64,000 bases of DNA, from contig CAKJVC010000098.1 in assembly GCA_918026815.1 (NCBI GenBank), positions 248,001 to 312,000 of the forward strand. The letters run 5' to 3'. Shown piece after piece: positions 12,143-23,975 of the stretch; within the stretch, counting starts at the first letter, position 1, and each line of letters starts with the position of its first letter. Source of the stretch: Chalara sp. BL73. Taxonomy: Eukaryota; Ascomycota; Leotiomycetes; Helotiales. Made by a program: the position numbers and the translations under genes. The notes beneath the pieces were generated by a model, which made no database searches, was not told the origin of the DNA, and saw only the letters and a list, made by a program, of their open reading frames with translations.

Positions 12143-12507
12143 TGTATAAAAACTTGGGACGGCATATGTACAATGTATGATAGAATGTAATATTCAAGCA
12201 GGTTCGTGAGAAGGTGCTGTTGCAAGATCCACATTTTCTGTCACTGAGCATATGTAAACCTTGAGATAGTTGTCAGCATTGGGTAAATCTTGTAGTTAAA
12301 TTCACGTAATATGGTAATTGCAAATATCAGTCTCTCAGAACATTTACTCCCAGTACCTATCTGGAATGACTTGCGTCCGAACTTCGTCCATAACTCCGAG
12401 CAACGCTCCTTCTCTAGTTATCAACTATATCCACATATTATTCTTGGATCGTACAAAAGCCATCCTTAACGTCTATATGTTAGTCATGAGAATTTGGGTC
12501 CTAGAAC
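12143..12507. other. Intergenic region, no feature seen
   Basis: 365 bases between two co-oriented genes. A/T-rich and without recognisable sites. Confidence 0.6.
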
Positions 12508-14167
12508 ATGGAGGACGAGAAGAACATCATTATCCTCGGCGCAGGCGTAACAGGGCTTCAAACCGCCCTTTCCTTTCTCACCACTCCTTCCACCTCACGC
12601 TACAGAATAACAATCATCGCTGCGCATATCCCAGGTGATGTTTTTCCATCATACTCCTCCCCCTGGGCAGGTGGACATTGGCGCTCGCACGCCACTCTTT
12701 CGCCAGGCGGTATCTCTTCCCCTCCCCGTCTCCATTCCCCAAGCTAGGTTTCGAGCTACACAAGAACTAATCTCCTAGGGGTTTAGATGAAGAAATACGC
12801 AAATGGGACTTGAGGACGTATGAGTATTGGGCTAGTTTACTACAAGGGACAGAGGGAGCGGTATGTGGAATTCCTGGAAGTGAAGGCGGCGAAGAGGGTT
12901 ATTTGAGGGTGATGGTGAACGCGAGGATGAAAGCTGTTGGATTGGGTTTCAAGGAGAGTAGAAACTATTGGGGGAAGGTCAGTTTCCAATACATTTCTTG
13001 ATTTCATGTTTTGGGTAGGTTAATTTGTGACCGGAAGTCACAAGGCTGCGTTAAAAACATTATTTGTGTCTAAGTGCTTTTATGTCCAGCCAGTGGTGGA
13101 TGTGACGAACCCAGGTCATTGGATGAGTACCATATCTTTCAAGGACTTGATTAACGAGCCATCAAGCAAACACCAGAAACCGACCCTACCGGCGGAGGCC
13201 TCTGGTGGTCCTCGCACATCCCCTCCTTCTCTATTCTCAACCTCCCCGTCGAACGCACCAAACCCTCAAGATATGAACCTAAGATGCACTCTTCAGATAT
13301 CTCTGGTGGCGTTCCATCTTCTGCTATATTTGGCATCAAATATCAAAGTATATGCATCAACATCCCACGCTATCTTGAGTATCTGTTTGGGAGAGTGCTG
13401 GAGTTGGGAGCTAGCGTGGTAAAGGCACAGGTATGACGGCCTTCCAGCCATGTCAGCTCCGTGAGACTAACGGAGCTAAACTGACGAGAGAAGGTTGATA
13501 CAGAGCGAGGATTAGAGGGAGTAGTGAGAGATTGCACACGGATCTTCCTCTCCTCCACGGAAACAAGTCTTGATGCTAGACCTTTCGCGCTGATAAACTG
13601 CACTGGCCTTTCTGCGCAAAAGTTCCTTCCCAAAGATGAAGCAAGGAAATTGTATCCCATCCGTGGGCAAACGGTTCTCGTGAAAGGAGAAGCTTCCTTC
13701 GCGCGGACATTCACTGACTTTGATGATAGCGATGATCTTGTATGCCCCCATCTCCTTGCGCTTAACCCCCAAAATGTCGGTTAACACCACAGGCGTACGT
13801 GATTCCTCGCCCAGGATCTAAAACGACAATACTCGGAGGCTGTAAACAGGCCCACAATCACTCCCCTATCCCGGATCTAGCACTCACATCTCGCATGTTG
13901 ACACGGATCAAAGATCTTCATTTGGCTGATGAGTTACTCACCGGGCCCTGCGAGTCTTTTGAAATTATTAGTGAGCAAGTTGGTTTCCGTCCCGGACGCA
14001 AGGGTGGGCCCAGGGTTGAGGTGGAAGGTGGAGATGGAACAGTAGAGAGGGAAGGGAAAGTGGATGGACTGTGGGTGGTGCATAGCTATGGGCACGCGGG
14101 TGGTGGGTATCAAGCTAGTATTGGGTGCGCAGAGAAAGTTGTTGGTATTGTTCAGGATCTACTATGA
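12508..14167 (+). CDS. D-amino-acid oxidase family flavoprotein
   Basis: FAD-dependent oxidase that deaminates D-amino acids to 2-oxo acids with release of H2O2 and ammonia. Proposed exons 12508-12709, 12787-12977, 13167-13430, 13494-13739 and 13793-14167 give 425 residues, somewhat longer than typical DAAO. The FAD-binding motif [14 protein letters not shown] is at residues 6-19. [27 protein letters not shown] and the signature [20 protein letters not shown] match the family; the Tyr/Gly-rich signature lies at the C-terminus. No SKL-type peroxisomal signal is seen (end VQDLL). The 189-base second intron is the uncertain junction: an in-frame TAA at about 13152 prevents reading through, and the acceptor chosen is AAG. 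A D-aspartate oxidase specificity is possible. Confidence 0.88.
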
Positions 14168-14414
14168 GATATGGATATATTTTGTGGTACAGGCGTTAGG
14201 ATATCTATTGGAAACACAGATTATGATTACGCTGCAAGGTTCTCTAGCAGATTATGTCATTATGTGTCAAGTGGTGGTTTCGTCTCTGTTAAACACCAAT
14301 AGTTGCAGCTGATAGACGAACAGAATATTTACTCTTGTAGTTGATTGACTTGGTATTGGTTTCCGCAGCCAAGGCCCAGCTAAGGCCTGCATATTTTGCA
14401 ATCCATGGCCTGCC

Positions 14415-16594
14415 TTAGATTGGCACACCCCCTTCATCACTTGGGGTGGCAGAAGATGGCGGATTCAGGTCACACACTCCTGTATCAGCGCTATTGACTC
14501 GAAGCTTGTTCACATACAGATCCCAGAAGGGACTGTTAAGATTGGGGAGCCATTGTCTCAGCTTTTTGGCACCGACCTGTGACTTCTTCTGAGGCGATTT
14601 CGTTGGCCTTATTGATTTTGGTGATGTTTTATTTAGCGTATTTGTGGTTGGTGATAATGTAGAGTCGTCATCAAGAGCATCACCTAGGTCCGCGAGCATT
14701 TCATACGGATTATAAGTTCTGGAAACATTAGTCAGTAAACGCCAGATGTCTTTCACTCCTCAGGGTTTCAGAGGGGAAAACGCACGATGATTTCAATCGC
14801 ATTCTATTGATCTTTGGAGGCCCCTTCTGTGGTGGTGGTGTTGATGATGATTTCTTTTGAGGTGATGAAGCTGATGATACAGGCGAGTTCGGAGGGGAAT
14901 TATAATGGAGATGCACGGAATTCAGCTGATCGCTGTGCCACCCAGCTGGCAAGTTATCATCCATTTGGCCATCCCACATATCAATCAAGTCCTCCTCATA
15001 GAACTCTTCATCAGAATCACTGTCCTCTGCACCACTGAGATTAGCCGACGATCAGACACAGTGTTGCGCATTGGCATATAGTTAGCAGAATATGTTCTGA
15101 ACATACTTACCAATGTTGAGAACCTTTTTGCGAGCGTCATATAGCTGCATAGACACTTTGAGGAACAGCTCTGCGGTAATCCAACTGTCAAATCCTGCCT
15201 CATGCTCTTTCTCTACTCCAGCGTAATTCAAATGCTCTTCATCAAGAACTATCATCGGTCCGTTGACTTTTCGTAATGGCCGTAGAAGATCCATCAACTT
15301 TCCTTGAGAAGACATGGAGTCATGGTTAGCTGTTGCGATGTACTTCGTATCCATAACGACAGGAAATGCCTCATGTATGACCTTCTGAAATTCTGTGACA
15401 GTAGGAGGTAGAGCGCCAATAAAGGTTGAGTATAGAAAACCGAGATCTGCAAATAGGTTGTGGCCAACGATGATGTGTTTCTTTTTCTTAAGTCTGGTCT
15501 TCAATGAGTCAAATAGCTCATCGACTGCAGCCTTTTGGCGCCTGGGATCCTCGCTATGATTATCATAGAACCAGTCTACTGGAATTCCATCAAGATTTCC
15601 ATTTATTAATGCCTCAATAACCCATCTAAGACCAATTTGTCTAGAAATCTTTCTGCGGAATTTCTCCTGATCTCTTGTCTCTTCCTCAGCTTCCTGTGCA
15701 GCAATAATAGGTCTGACTTGCATCCATGCACCTTTATCTTTGCTATGTGCTTTGAAGGTTGGAAATTCATTAGCAAGAAGTTGATGAACGAGCCTACGCT
15801 GAAGCCCATTGAGGTCGAACTCCGGACCATCTGGATGGCTAATATTGATATAAGAATTAGGTTTCGCATCCTTTGCCCAAGCAGTTATTGTATCCCGAAG
15901 TTTCTCATAGAAAACATATCCTGGGTCACCGAGGGTGAACTCGATATCGCGTCGTTTCTCGTTCCGACCTGGAGCCTTGGATTGTCTCAATCCGGCTTCC
16001 TCAACTCGTGATAGATATGTCACGCCGCAGGAGAAGACCTTACCGAAGTCGAACCTCTCGAGAGCGAGAAATTTGCAGGCTTCGCCCGAGAATTTCATTT
16101 GCCGATCCATATCAAACATTGGATGCTTTGGGTCCACTTCCAGAGGCGAGAGGTTAAAGTTATATGGACGAGCAAGATAGAACCCTAGGAAGGAATGGTC
16201 AGTATCAGGCTGTAGAGGAAAGAATATGGCTGACTTACTTTTTTCTCGAACTTCCTCGACGCAACAGATACCGACTTGCAGGACCTGGTATGACTCTGCC
16301 GCCTCTCTCATTCCCTTATAGTGCTCCTCTAAAGTGGGCTTTGGCCTATTGCGGGCAGCGTTTTGCTGTTCCTTGGTGCGTCTGTTGATACCACTCATCT
16401 CGAGATCAAAAGATATGAAGGATGCATTGCAAATGCTTGCAAGAATTCCAAGTAGCCTCGTCTTGAACCTGCTACTGTTAGTATTACTCGAACTGGATAT
16501 AAGCTGGGCGAGGAACTATGTTGTCAATTGGGCCGCACTGTGACGAAATGTACGTTCTTGGATTTGGTACATACTCATATTGATCGACCTCCAT
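14415..16594 (-). CDS. CAF1/PARN-type DEDD ribonuclease
   Basis: Predicted 3'-5' exoribonuclease of the CAF1 family, probably a poly(A)- or small-RNA-trimming enzyme like PARN/PNLDC1. Minus-strand exons 16575-16594, 15107-16468, 14786-15034 and 14415-14718 give 644 residues. The first splice yields MEVDQYEF...SFISFDLEMSG, whose DLE pair is the first DEDD catalytic motif. KKKHIIVGHNLFADLGFLY carries the second catalytic aspartate block (GHN...D), and VVMDTKYIA and AGFDSWITAELF carry the later acidic residues and the H/D. The C-terminal 200 residues are acidic (EDSDSDEEFYEEDLIDMWDG) then Ser/Pro/Lys-rich and probably disordered. An in-frame Met three codons earlier (16603) is an alternative start. 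I chose 16594 for its purine at -3 and G at +4. Confidence 0.88.
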
Positions 16595-16603
16595 CTTCAG
16601 CAT

Positions 16604-17331
16604 CAGAATAAACCAGACTGTCTAGCTTCGTTAATATGAAGTAGATGAGCCAGGTTGATGACAACAGATCGACTTGGAGATATCGTGCTCAGGTCTAGGG
16701 TTCCGGAAAGGCTCGTGATAGAAATAACAAACTCGAAGCGAAGCCCGTATTCACCTAATATCACAATTGTAATTGCTATTTGTGCACATTATCAAGAAAG
16801 ATTCACTAAACAGGGTCTCTAGATATGGCCGACAAATGCTCCATGTATGCTTCATAAAGAGAGAAAATGCTAGAAATACAAGAGAATCAGAGAAGTTTGC
16901 ACATCGTGATTTCTAGTGAATCTAATCGAACTTTTTTGTCTTTTTTTGGCTCAAATAGAAACAGTACTTTTTGGCAAGCAAAGCCGATATGTAATTGTTG
17001 TTTTATAATGCTAGTCGTCTAAGTACAAGTATCTGATCTCTTAGCCTTGTGCCTGCCCTTGTGATTATGAGTGGAGATCTGCTGCTTTAATCTCGTCTTT
17101 ATCGACAAGAAAAGGCTTAAGGCAGCAATGGCCACCATGCTCACGGGATGGAAAGCCTCGGCTCTCAACTTTCACATTTCCCGGAACATTTTCAGATGCA
17201 ATGCCAATGCTAATCCTATACCATGTCTTGACAGCAAAGTGACCATTTCTCCTTACATTCCACGCTTCCAGATGTGATACGATTAATTCACCTTGTACCA
17301 AAACGTTCGTCGCGATCGAAGTTATCTAACA
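16604..17331. promoter_or_regulatory. Divergent promoter region: CAF1 nuclease / Pex26
   Basis: About 730 bases between divergent starts. It must contain both promoters. No coding segment or specific site is recognised. Confidence 0.5.
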
Positions 17332-18741
17332 ATGGCTCCATCAGCTACAATGGCTACTACTCTCGCACCTACCCAAGAAACACTCACATCTTCACAGCTT
17401 CTTTCGTCCTCAATATCCTCCTTATCGACCTCGTCCTCGCGCCATACCTCTTCACAAATATCCAAAATCTATCGCCAGTCTTCTACCTTGTTTCTCACGC
17501 GTCGATTACCGGAATCTTTGTCTACAATCCTCCCGGTAATAAGCCCTCCCAGCGATGATGATACCGTGACCGATGCGAGCGGGGAGTCAGCACCGGTTGC
17601 AAAAGCATCGCGAACAACCAGGGTCAAGGTTTGGAGCTTGTATCTTACCATACTGAACGCGATTCTGGAGCTGGATCCAGAGGAAGGGAAACATGCATTT
17701 GGGAGCGCGGAATTCAGAGGTCTGGTCAGCAAGGTGCGGGACGGAGACATCTGGGAGGAAGTGGTGAGGAACGGCTACAGAGGCAATGAAGGCGATGTAG
17801 ATTCGGATGTTGTGATAAATCTGTACGTATTCTACCATCGCGCAGCGAAGAATACTACTAACATATAAACTAGAGCTACACTCCTACTAGCACATGCTCG
17901 CAATCAGAAGATCAACCAACAACGGCTAGAAAACTACCTCGCAGCTACATCCTCGCCCAATTTAGACGTCAACTCTCGATTACAAGACTACCGTAACGGT
18001 GCTCGGTCGCCAACGAAACATTCTGGAACCGATACCCCTCGGGATCTTAATGCAAGGGTCAAGATTCTTGAATTATACACCTTACACGTACTTTTACGGA
18101 ATAATGAATGGGATTATGCTCGAGATTTTATCACCATTTCTGAAATCTTAGACGAAGAACGGCGTGAGGCATTCCTGCAAGCCTTGCAAAGCTTACAAGA
18201 TGAGCGAGACGAGGAAAGAAGAAGAGAAAGAGAAGAGAGGCGGTATGAAGAGGAGCTTCGAGAAAAGGAGCGGAGAGCACGACAAGAAGAGGAAAGAGCA
18301 CGAGAGAAGGCACGAGAACGTCAAGAGGAAGAAGACTATGGCGTGGAGGACACACCTCCACCATCTGCGAATGGAAACGGATCGCAGAAAGCTCGCAGTG
18401 CGAATGGCTCAGTGAAAGGAGGATCATCCGCTCGAAGCAAGACAATAAAATCACCAACAGTGCGACCATCAAAATCACCGGCTAAGGCCGTTACACCTCC
18501 TCCTTCGCTCGTACAACGGGCTTCCAATGTCATTCTTAACCTGCGAACACTACTTGAAAATATGGCTGTCAACTCCAGTAGGAACCCATTACTGCTTCTT
18601 CAGCTGATGACCTGCATCATTGGAATTCTGCTAGTTATCGGGAAGCGAAGTGTCAGGGAGAGAGTGAAAAAGTTAGTAACCCAAGGGTTCGCAAAAGTGA
18701 AACAAACGGCTGGTATGGGGGTTAAAGTTAGCTATATCTAA
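17332..18741 (+). CDS. PEX26: Peroxisomal membrane protein Pex26 (fungal type)
   Basis: Tail-anchored peroxin that docks the Pex1/Pex6 AAA ATPases at the peroxisome membrane for recycling of the Pex5 receptor. Exons 17332-17822 and 17874-18741 give 452 residues. A Ser/Thr-rich N-terminus is followed by helical repeats ([32 protein letters not shown] segments, [11 protein letters not shown]). A highly charged Arg/Glu coiled coil occupies about residues 285-330 ([20 protein letters not shown]). Near residue 410 a single hydrophobic segment [18 protein letters not shown] is followed by basic residues, as for a C-tail anchor. The intron falls inside [14 protein letters not shown] Met 13 codons upstream (17293) is in frame but has poorer context. 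The identity rests on architecture and recognisable similarity. Confidence 0.8.
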
Positions 18742-19074
18742 ACTATATAATTTGCAACCTGTATATTACTTTTATGGTTTGGAGCCCATAGCATGGCCCT
18801 GGAGTTTATGATGGTTGATATGGGATCACGGACCGGATATATAATATATTATGAACGTTTTGCGCACTACTCACCGACGCGCTGGAAATTGTGTTCCTTC
18901 GGTCAAAGACATTTTCAAATACATTCCGCAAGCACGTAGTTGGGACTTTTATGAATTCGCTATCTGTCATGTTCTCATTTACTCCGGACTCCAAAATATG
19001 CGGTCTTGATCCTAAACGTACAATGCAACTTCCCTAGGCTATCATCAGGAAAGAAAACCCTGAGGTTCTACGCC
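18742..19074. other. Convergent intergenic spacer, no feature seen
   Basis: 333 bases between the 3' ends of the Pex26 and lectin genes. A/T-rich, probably holding both polyadenylation regions. Confidence 0.6.
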
Positions 19075-20539
19075 TCAAAGATACTTCTTATAAGGCCCAT
19101 TTGCCTTCCTCCGCTTATACCACACATAGGCACCTACGAGTAATGCCTGGCTTCCAAACACCACTAGCAAGAAGCCGGCAATACCTGTCTTGTGCTCGGC
19201 AATCCCACCAAGGACATTCACGTGATTCTCTCTCACGTCGTTTCTCAGACCTGCTACGTGTCTATCCAGCGCATTGTGTAGGTCTGCTTTCGTTTGACGC
19301 ACATCAGCCTGTATGCTATCAAGTTTCTTCTCAAACGCGGTCAAGTAGTCGAGCTTCGAAATGCTCTGTTCGAGACGTGTCAGAGCTGCTTGTACACCAT
19401 CCTGTGCATGCGTGGTAAACGACCTTGAGGACTGGATCTCGTTGGCAAGCGCGTTGATATGCTTCATCATTGCCTGCAGTCGATTGTGCAGATCTGCAAA
19501 CTGTGCATCCGAGTTCTTGAACTGAGAGGCGGGTGCATCTGGCGGGTCGTCAAAAGAGTATGTAGGAATATCACCATCCTTCGCGTGGTTGCGTGCCCCT
19601 TTACTATTGCCCCCTTGCTGTGTTACCGGCTTTACATTCTCGAACTCCTGGTGATGAGCACCAGTGTACTCTCCCCAACCTGCATGCGGATCTGCGTGCG
19701 GGTCTACGATATCGGGAGTATGTGATTCGGTGGTCACGACGAACTTGAAAACTTCAAAGGAATCAGCATTTTCAGTGCTCGCTGCGGTGAGACCAAAGTT
19801 GTAGCCGATGGGCAGCTTAATCTTGGTAGAATCGAAGCAGAGCTTCCCATCTACTTCGACACTGAATTTGTCGGCGCTCTGCTTGATAGTGATGCGCGAG
19901 GGCCGCCCGAGATTGCGGTAGGAGTATTCGCAGTGCCCGAAGGCGAGGGAGTCAACGCTGTGGTGTGCTTTGTATTCTGTGCTTCCGTCGTTCAGAAATC
20001 CGCGGATGAATCCGCCCTATACGTCTTGAGCTGGTGTTTCTTACTTAGGGGGGTAGTGAGTAGCTTACTGATCCGGCATACTGGTCAATTACTAGTGCGA
20101 GACCATCAAATTTGCCAACTGTGTATATGCTTGATGTGCCAATTTGCTCTCTTCCTTGCGCAGTGTACCATATTTGTAGATTGCCACCTCCTCTCTCTGG
20201 GCCACTTGCCCTAAAGTCGATATCTGCCGTCCATTGACTGTACAATAGCGGCTTCTCGGCCCATGCTGCCCCTCTCTGCTGGCCAGGAGCAGGTGGCGTC
20301 AGTACTAATTTATTCGACAGGATTTCTGGAGGCCAATCACTCCCAAGCAGGTGCCAATGAGGTACTGCTTTCAGGTTTGGTGATATCCTGAATGCGTTAG
20401 CGACCGGCTGCCCAATTATTCTATGTATTACTTACTTCCCAGATTGACCAAAACTCAGCTCACTGTTCAGATATGAAGCTTGCGCATATGCAAGCAAGGC
20501 TGTAGACACAAGGCCAACGGGCGCTTTGAAAAAAACCAT
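19075..20539 (-). CDS. L-type lectin cargo receptor (ERGIC-53/Emp47-like)
   Basis: Type I membrane lectin that carries glycoproteins from ER to Golgi. Minus-strand exons 20436-20539, 20069-20387 and 19075-20016 give 454 residues. A hydrophobic signal peptide (GLVSTALLAYAQA) is followed by an L-type lectin domain: SPNLKAVPHWHLLGSDWPPE, WTADIDFRASGPERGGGNLQIWY, FDGLALVIDQY and the C-terminal strand KLCFDSTKIKLP. A coiled coil (about 330-400; NRLQAMMKHINALANEI) precedes one transmembrane helix, GIAGFLLVVFGSQALLVGAYVWY. The cytosolic tail ends KKYL, a KKxx-type dilysine signal for COPI retrieval. Neighbouring ALG8 also works in ER glycoprotein maturation, but clustering may be accidental. Confidence 0.9.
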
Positions 20540-20635
20540 TGTCGTGAAAGAGCTTTAGCAAAGCTTCAATCTGACCTTTAATGATATGCAGCTACGCAAA
20601 TCATAAGAATTGGGGTTGTGAAACTCGACAGAATT

Positions 20636-20848
20636 TTATTTCGTGTCCCGTTTCTTGAGGACAGCTTGCAGCGTCGTCTTAAGCAGGTCTGTCAGGCAAT
20701 ATAAACCGATAGCGGCAAACACCAGATTGCGAATTGGTTTTCCAAGTCTGATGATTGATGGGCCGAATTCGATCACGAACTTGTGGTTCACAGAATGATT
20801 AACAGAATGCTTGACCACTAATTCTGTAGGAAGAAATGCGGCGTCCAT
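20636..20848 (-). CDS. Small single-pass membrane protein, 70 residues
   Basis: Unrecognised. A single-exon frame begins MDAAFLPTELVVKHSVNHS and contains one hydrophobic helix, IRNLVFAAIGLYCLTDLL (about residues 40-57), followed by a basic tail TLQAVLKKRDTK. A Lys/Arg-flanked short membrane protein of this size could sit in the mitochondrial or ER membrane. It is divergent from ALG8, with 155 bases between the starts, and ends about 100 bases after the lectin start. The combination of ATG start, compact spacing and clear topology favours a real gene. Confidence 0.55.
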   Translation of the reverse strand: MDAAFLPTELVVKHSVNHSVNHKFVIEFGPSIIRLGKPIRNLVFAAIGLYCLTDLLKTTLQAVLKKRDTK

Positions 20849-21003
20849 TATTATATCTACATGAAGCTGTACATGTGCTGAGGCAAGTCAGAACCCCTGC
20901 CTAGCCCTCAACGGCGCCAAGCTTGAGCTGTGGCCCGTTATTTTTATCAACACCATCACCAGCCTCATCCCTCTGAACACTCCGCCCAGTTGGAGATGTC
21001 TCA

Positions 21004-22656
21004 ATGGCGGACCAGTATCCATCGATAGCACAGTGTGCGGTTGTGGCCACCGCGTTTAAAGTGCTACTCTTCCCTGCTTAGTGAGTTTGTTAAGCTGTAT
21101 CTGCTAAGCAGAAGCTAATCAAAATTGTAGCAAGTCAACGGATTTTGAAGTGCATAGGAATTGGCTAGCGATCACGAACAGCTTGCCGCTAAAAGAATGG
21201 TACTACGAGAAGACTTCAGAATGGACACTCGACTACCCCCCTTTCTTCGCATACTTCGAGTGGACGCTGTCTCAGTTGGCAAAGCTGGTAGACCCTGTTA
21301 TGCTGAGGGTGTATAACTTGGAATATGATAGCTGGCAAACAATCTATTTCCAAAGAGCAACTGTCATTGCCTCCGAGTTTGTTCTGCTCTATGCCCTGCA
21401 TCTGTAAGAATTAAGTCGTATTTGGAATCATCCTCCCTAACGTTCTCCAGCTTCATAAAATCCTCCCCGCCAGCTTTGAAGCGCCCTTCCCACGCCGCCG
21501 CACTGTCAATATTCCTCTCACCAGGACTTTTAATCATTGACCATGTTCATTTCCAATACAACGGATTTTTGTATGGGCTTTTGATATTGTCTTTAGTTCT
21601 GGCGAGGAAGAAGTCAACTGTTTTAGTCAGTGGATTGCTATTTGCGGCTCTCCTATGCCTGAAGCACATCTACCTGTACCTTGCCCCAGCGTATTTCGTG
21701 TTCTTGCTGCGGTCCTATTGCTTAGGCCCCAAGTCTATATTCCACATAAAATTTGGAAATGCCATTAAGCTAGGGACAGGAATAATCGCGGTTTTTGGCG
21801 CTGCATTTGGGCCATTTGTATATTGGCAGCAGATACCTCAATTACTGAGCCGGCTTTTCCCCTTTTCTAGGGGCCTTTGCCATGCCTACTGGGCGCCGAA
21901 TGTGTGGGCGATTTACTCCTTTACGGATCGAGTAATGATCTATGGTTGGTAGCCTCAGCCCCGAGGTACATATGCAAGGCTGACAAAATCTTAGTCGCTC
22001 CGCGTCTTGGTCTCACAGTTAATCATGATGCCGTAAACAGCGTCACACGAGGTCTAGTAGGCGATACAGCTTTTGCTGTACTTCCTGAGATTACACCTAG
22101 GACTACGTTTGTCTTGACTCTATTGTTCCAGGTTATTCCGCTTGTAAAGCTCTTTTTTGATCCGACATGGGATACTTTCATCGGAGCAGTGACTCTGTGC
22201 GGCTATGCATCTTTTCTCTTCGGTTGGCACGTTCACGAGAAAGCCATTCTTCTGGTAATCATTCCCTTCAGTCTTATCGCACTCAAAGACCGTCGGTATC
22301 TTGGCGTCTTCCGCCCTCTCGCAGTCGCGGGTCATGTTTCCCTCTTCCCATTGTTATTCACAGCAGCCGAGTTTCCCATCAAGACCGTGTACACCATCTT
22401 CTGGCTCGTTCTATTCCTTCTCGCTTTCGACAGACTCGCGCCAGCCTCAAACCGTAGCAGGATTTTCCTGCTGGATAGATTCAGCTTGCTCTACATTGCG
22501 ATCAGCATACCATTGATCCTATATACGTCACTGCTGCACGGGATTTTGTTTGGCAAAACCTTAGAGTTTTTGCCTTTGATGTTTACGAGCTCGTACTCCG
22601 CCGTTGGGGTAGTCGGAAGCTGGCTAGGGTTCTTGGTCGTTTATTTCACGAGTTAG
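21004..22656 (+). CDS. ALG8: ALG8 alpha-1,3-glucosyltransferase
   Basis: ER multi-pass enzyme that adds the second glucose, from dolichyl-phosphate glucose, to the lipid-linked oligosaccharide for N-glycosylation. Exons 21004-21080, 21131-21403, 21451-21944 and 21995-22656 give 501 residues. Hallmarks are [14 protein letters not shown] and [15 protein letters not shown] at the N-terminus, [12 protein letters not shown], and [21 protein letters not shown] and [13 protein letters not shown] favour ALG8 over ALG6. Many hydrophobic helices follow. Introns are 50, 47 and 50 bases. The third has a weak GTTGGT donor but a good CTGAC branch site, and the splice restores the conserved VAPRLG. The first exon encodes a hydrophobic segment rather than a classical presequence. 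Confidence 0.94.
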
Positions 22657-23005
22657 ATTTGAAAACGATACCCTTTCCTCAAGATATTATTGATAGAACA
22701 GTCGCTAGAAGGCTAGACTCTTTTCGGGATTAGTGGCCCAGGAATGTACAAAGTTTTCTTTGCCGTACTTAAAAATTAGTCATTGGATGTGCCACACCGC
22801 AACACAGCCACTGGAAAGATCATTATCTACTGAGTTTTAGGGCTTGTTTAGACTTAATAACTAAAATCCGTACGACTCAAAGTCAGAAATAAAGTGGGTC
22901 ATTTCTTTCATGTTCATACCCATCAATATCAACTGCTAAAGCTCTACTGGACATCACCATATCTTATGTCTACCTGCGACAAGCGAGAGGTCAAGAAAAC
23001 CCACC
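22657..23005. other. Convergent intergenic spacer, no feature seen
   Basis: 349 A/T-rich bases between ALG8 and the minus-strand PIP-box gene. No feature is seen. Confidence 0.6.
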
Positions 23006-23365
23006 TCATCTTAGCCTACATCTGGTGATGCTTATTGATTTATAACAGACCTCCTCTGGCCCAATCAAATCAACCTGCTTGGCTATATTATCTCTCTTCT
23101 CAATCTCCTTAAGATTTCTCTTTTTCTCTTCTCCCCGACGCAATGTGCGCTCAGCCCTTTTCATTTGCGCCTTCTTCCTCGCCGAAAGCTCTGGCGGCGT
23201 ATTATAGCCTACCAAGTAACGAGCATTCTTCTCGGGCGAGCTTAGTGTTTCCTTGGGAGGCTTCTTGGAGTCGCTCTCGCTATCTGAGCCTAGATCGGAC
23301 GGCTTGACGAAGAAACTGATTATCTTAGGCTGATTAGATCCTTCGGATTTGGTTGTGGAAACCAT
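23006..23365 (-). CDS. Small basic protein with a PCNA-binding (PIP-box) motif
   Basis: Unrecognised 119-residue protein. The sequence shows QPKIISFF at residues 12-19, which fits the PIP-box consensus Q-x-x-[ILM]-x-x-[FY]-[FY] exactly. It lies near the N-terminus, as in several PCNA ligands. An acidic/serine stretch (SDLGSDSESDSKK) and a strongly basic helical stretch (ARKKAQMKRAERTLRRGEEK) follow, the latter possibly DNA-binding or nuclear-localising. The chosen Met (23365) has A at -3 and G at +4. The same frame stays open 30 codons further upstream. A role at replication forks is inference from the motif alone. PIP-like octamers also occur by chance. Confidence 0.5.
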   Translation of the reverse strand: MVSTTKSEGSNQPKIISFFVKPSDLGSDSESDSKKPPKETLSSPEKNARYLVGYNTPPELSARKKAQMKRAERTLRRGEEKKRNLKEIEKRDNIAKQVDLIGPEEVCYKSISITRCRLR

Positions 23366-23975
23366 GTTTGCGATTTGTTTAAGTGGAAAATTCGAATTAG
23401 TCTGTTTGCTTGTCATGCCGCCCAATATACTTGTGTGCTTGAGTTTCAAAGTCACGTATATTCAACTTATAGTTAAGAATGAGGCTATGGGAGATAGACG
23501 AGGGTTATGCGAGAAGTTATACACTGGAAGCTAGAACTGTTCTTGAGACATTCGAAGCTGTTCGAGTCTCTCTGCTTTATTTTTTATAGAAAGGCTGTTT
23601 GACCGAGGACAAAGATCTGTGGATATTACTTTTTAACCCTACTGCATTTCAGCTTATGCTTAATTATTCCCAATAGCGATCAGACTTTTGTTTCATAAGA
23701 TTCACTATCAAGAGCTTATACTCCGGCCACGACAAAGAACAACACGATAATGACGGGTTTGTTCTTTCAGTTTTGCATGCCATTGTGGTTGACAAAAAGG
23801 GCTCTAAGAAGTCTATTGTTCAATGGATATTGAACAAAATATTTACGATGGTTATATATCTGTCGAAATCGTGAAGGTTATCGTAAATTCTAGCATCTCA
23901 ACGACTACTACAAAAGCATAACCTTTCATTATTAGTCTAACACTACAATTACATAAAGTAATTCCAACCCTCACA
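23366..23975. promoter_or_regulatory. Divergent promoter region between two small genes
   Basis: 610 A/T-rich bases between divergent starts. No specific site recognised. Confidence 0.4.
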
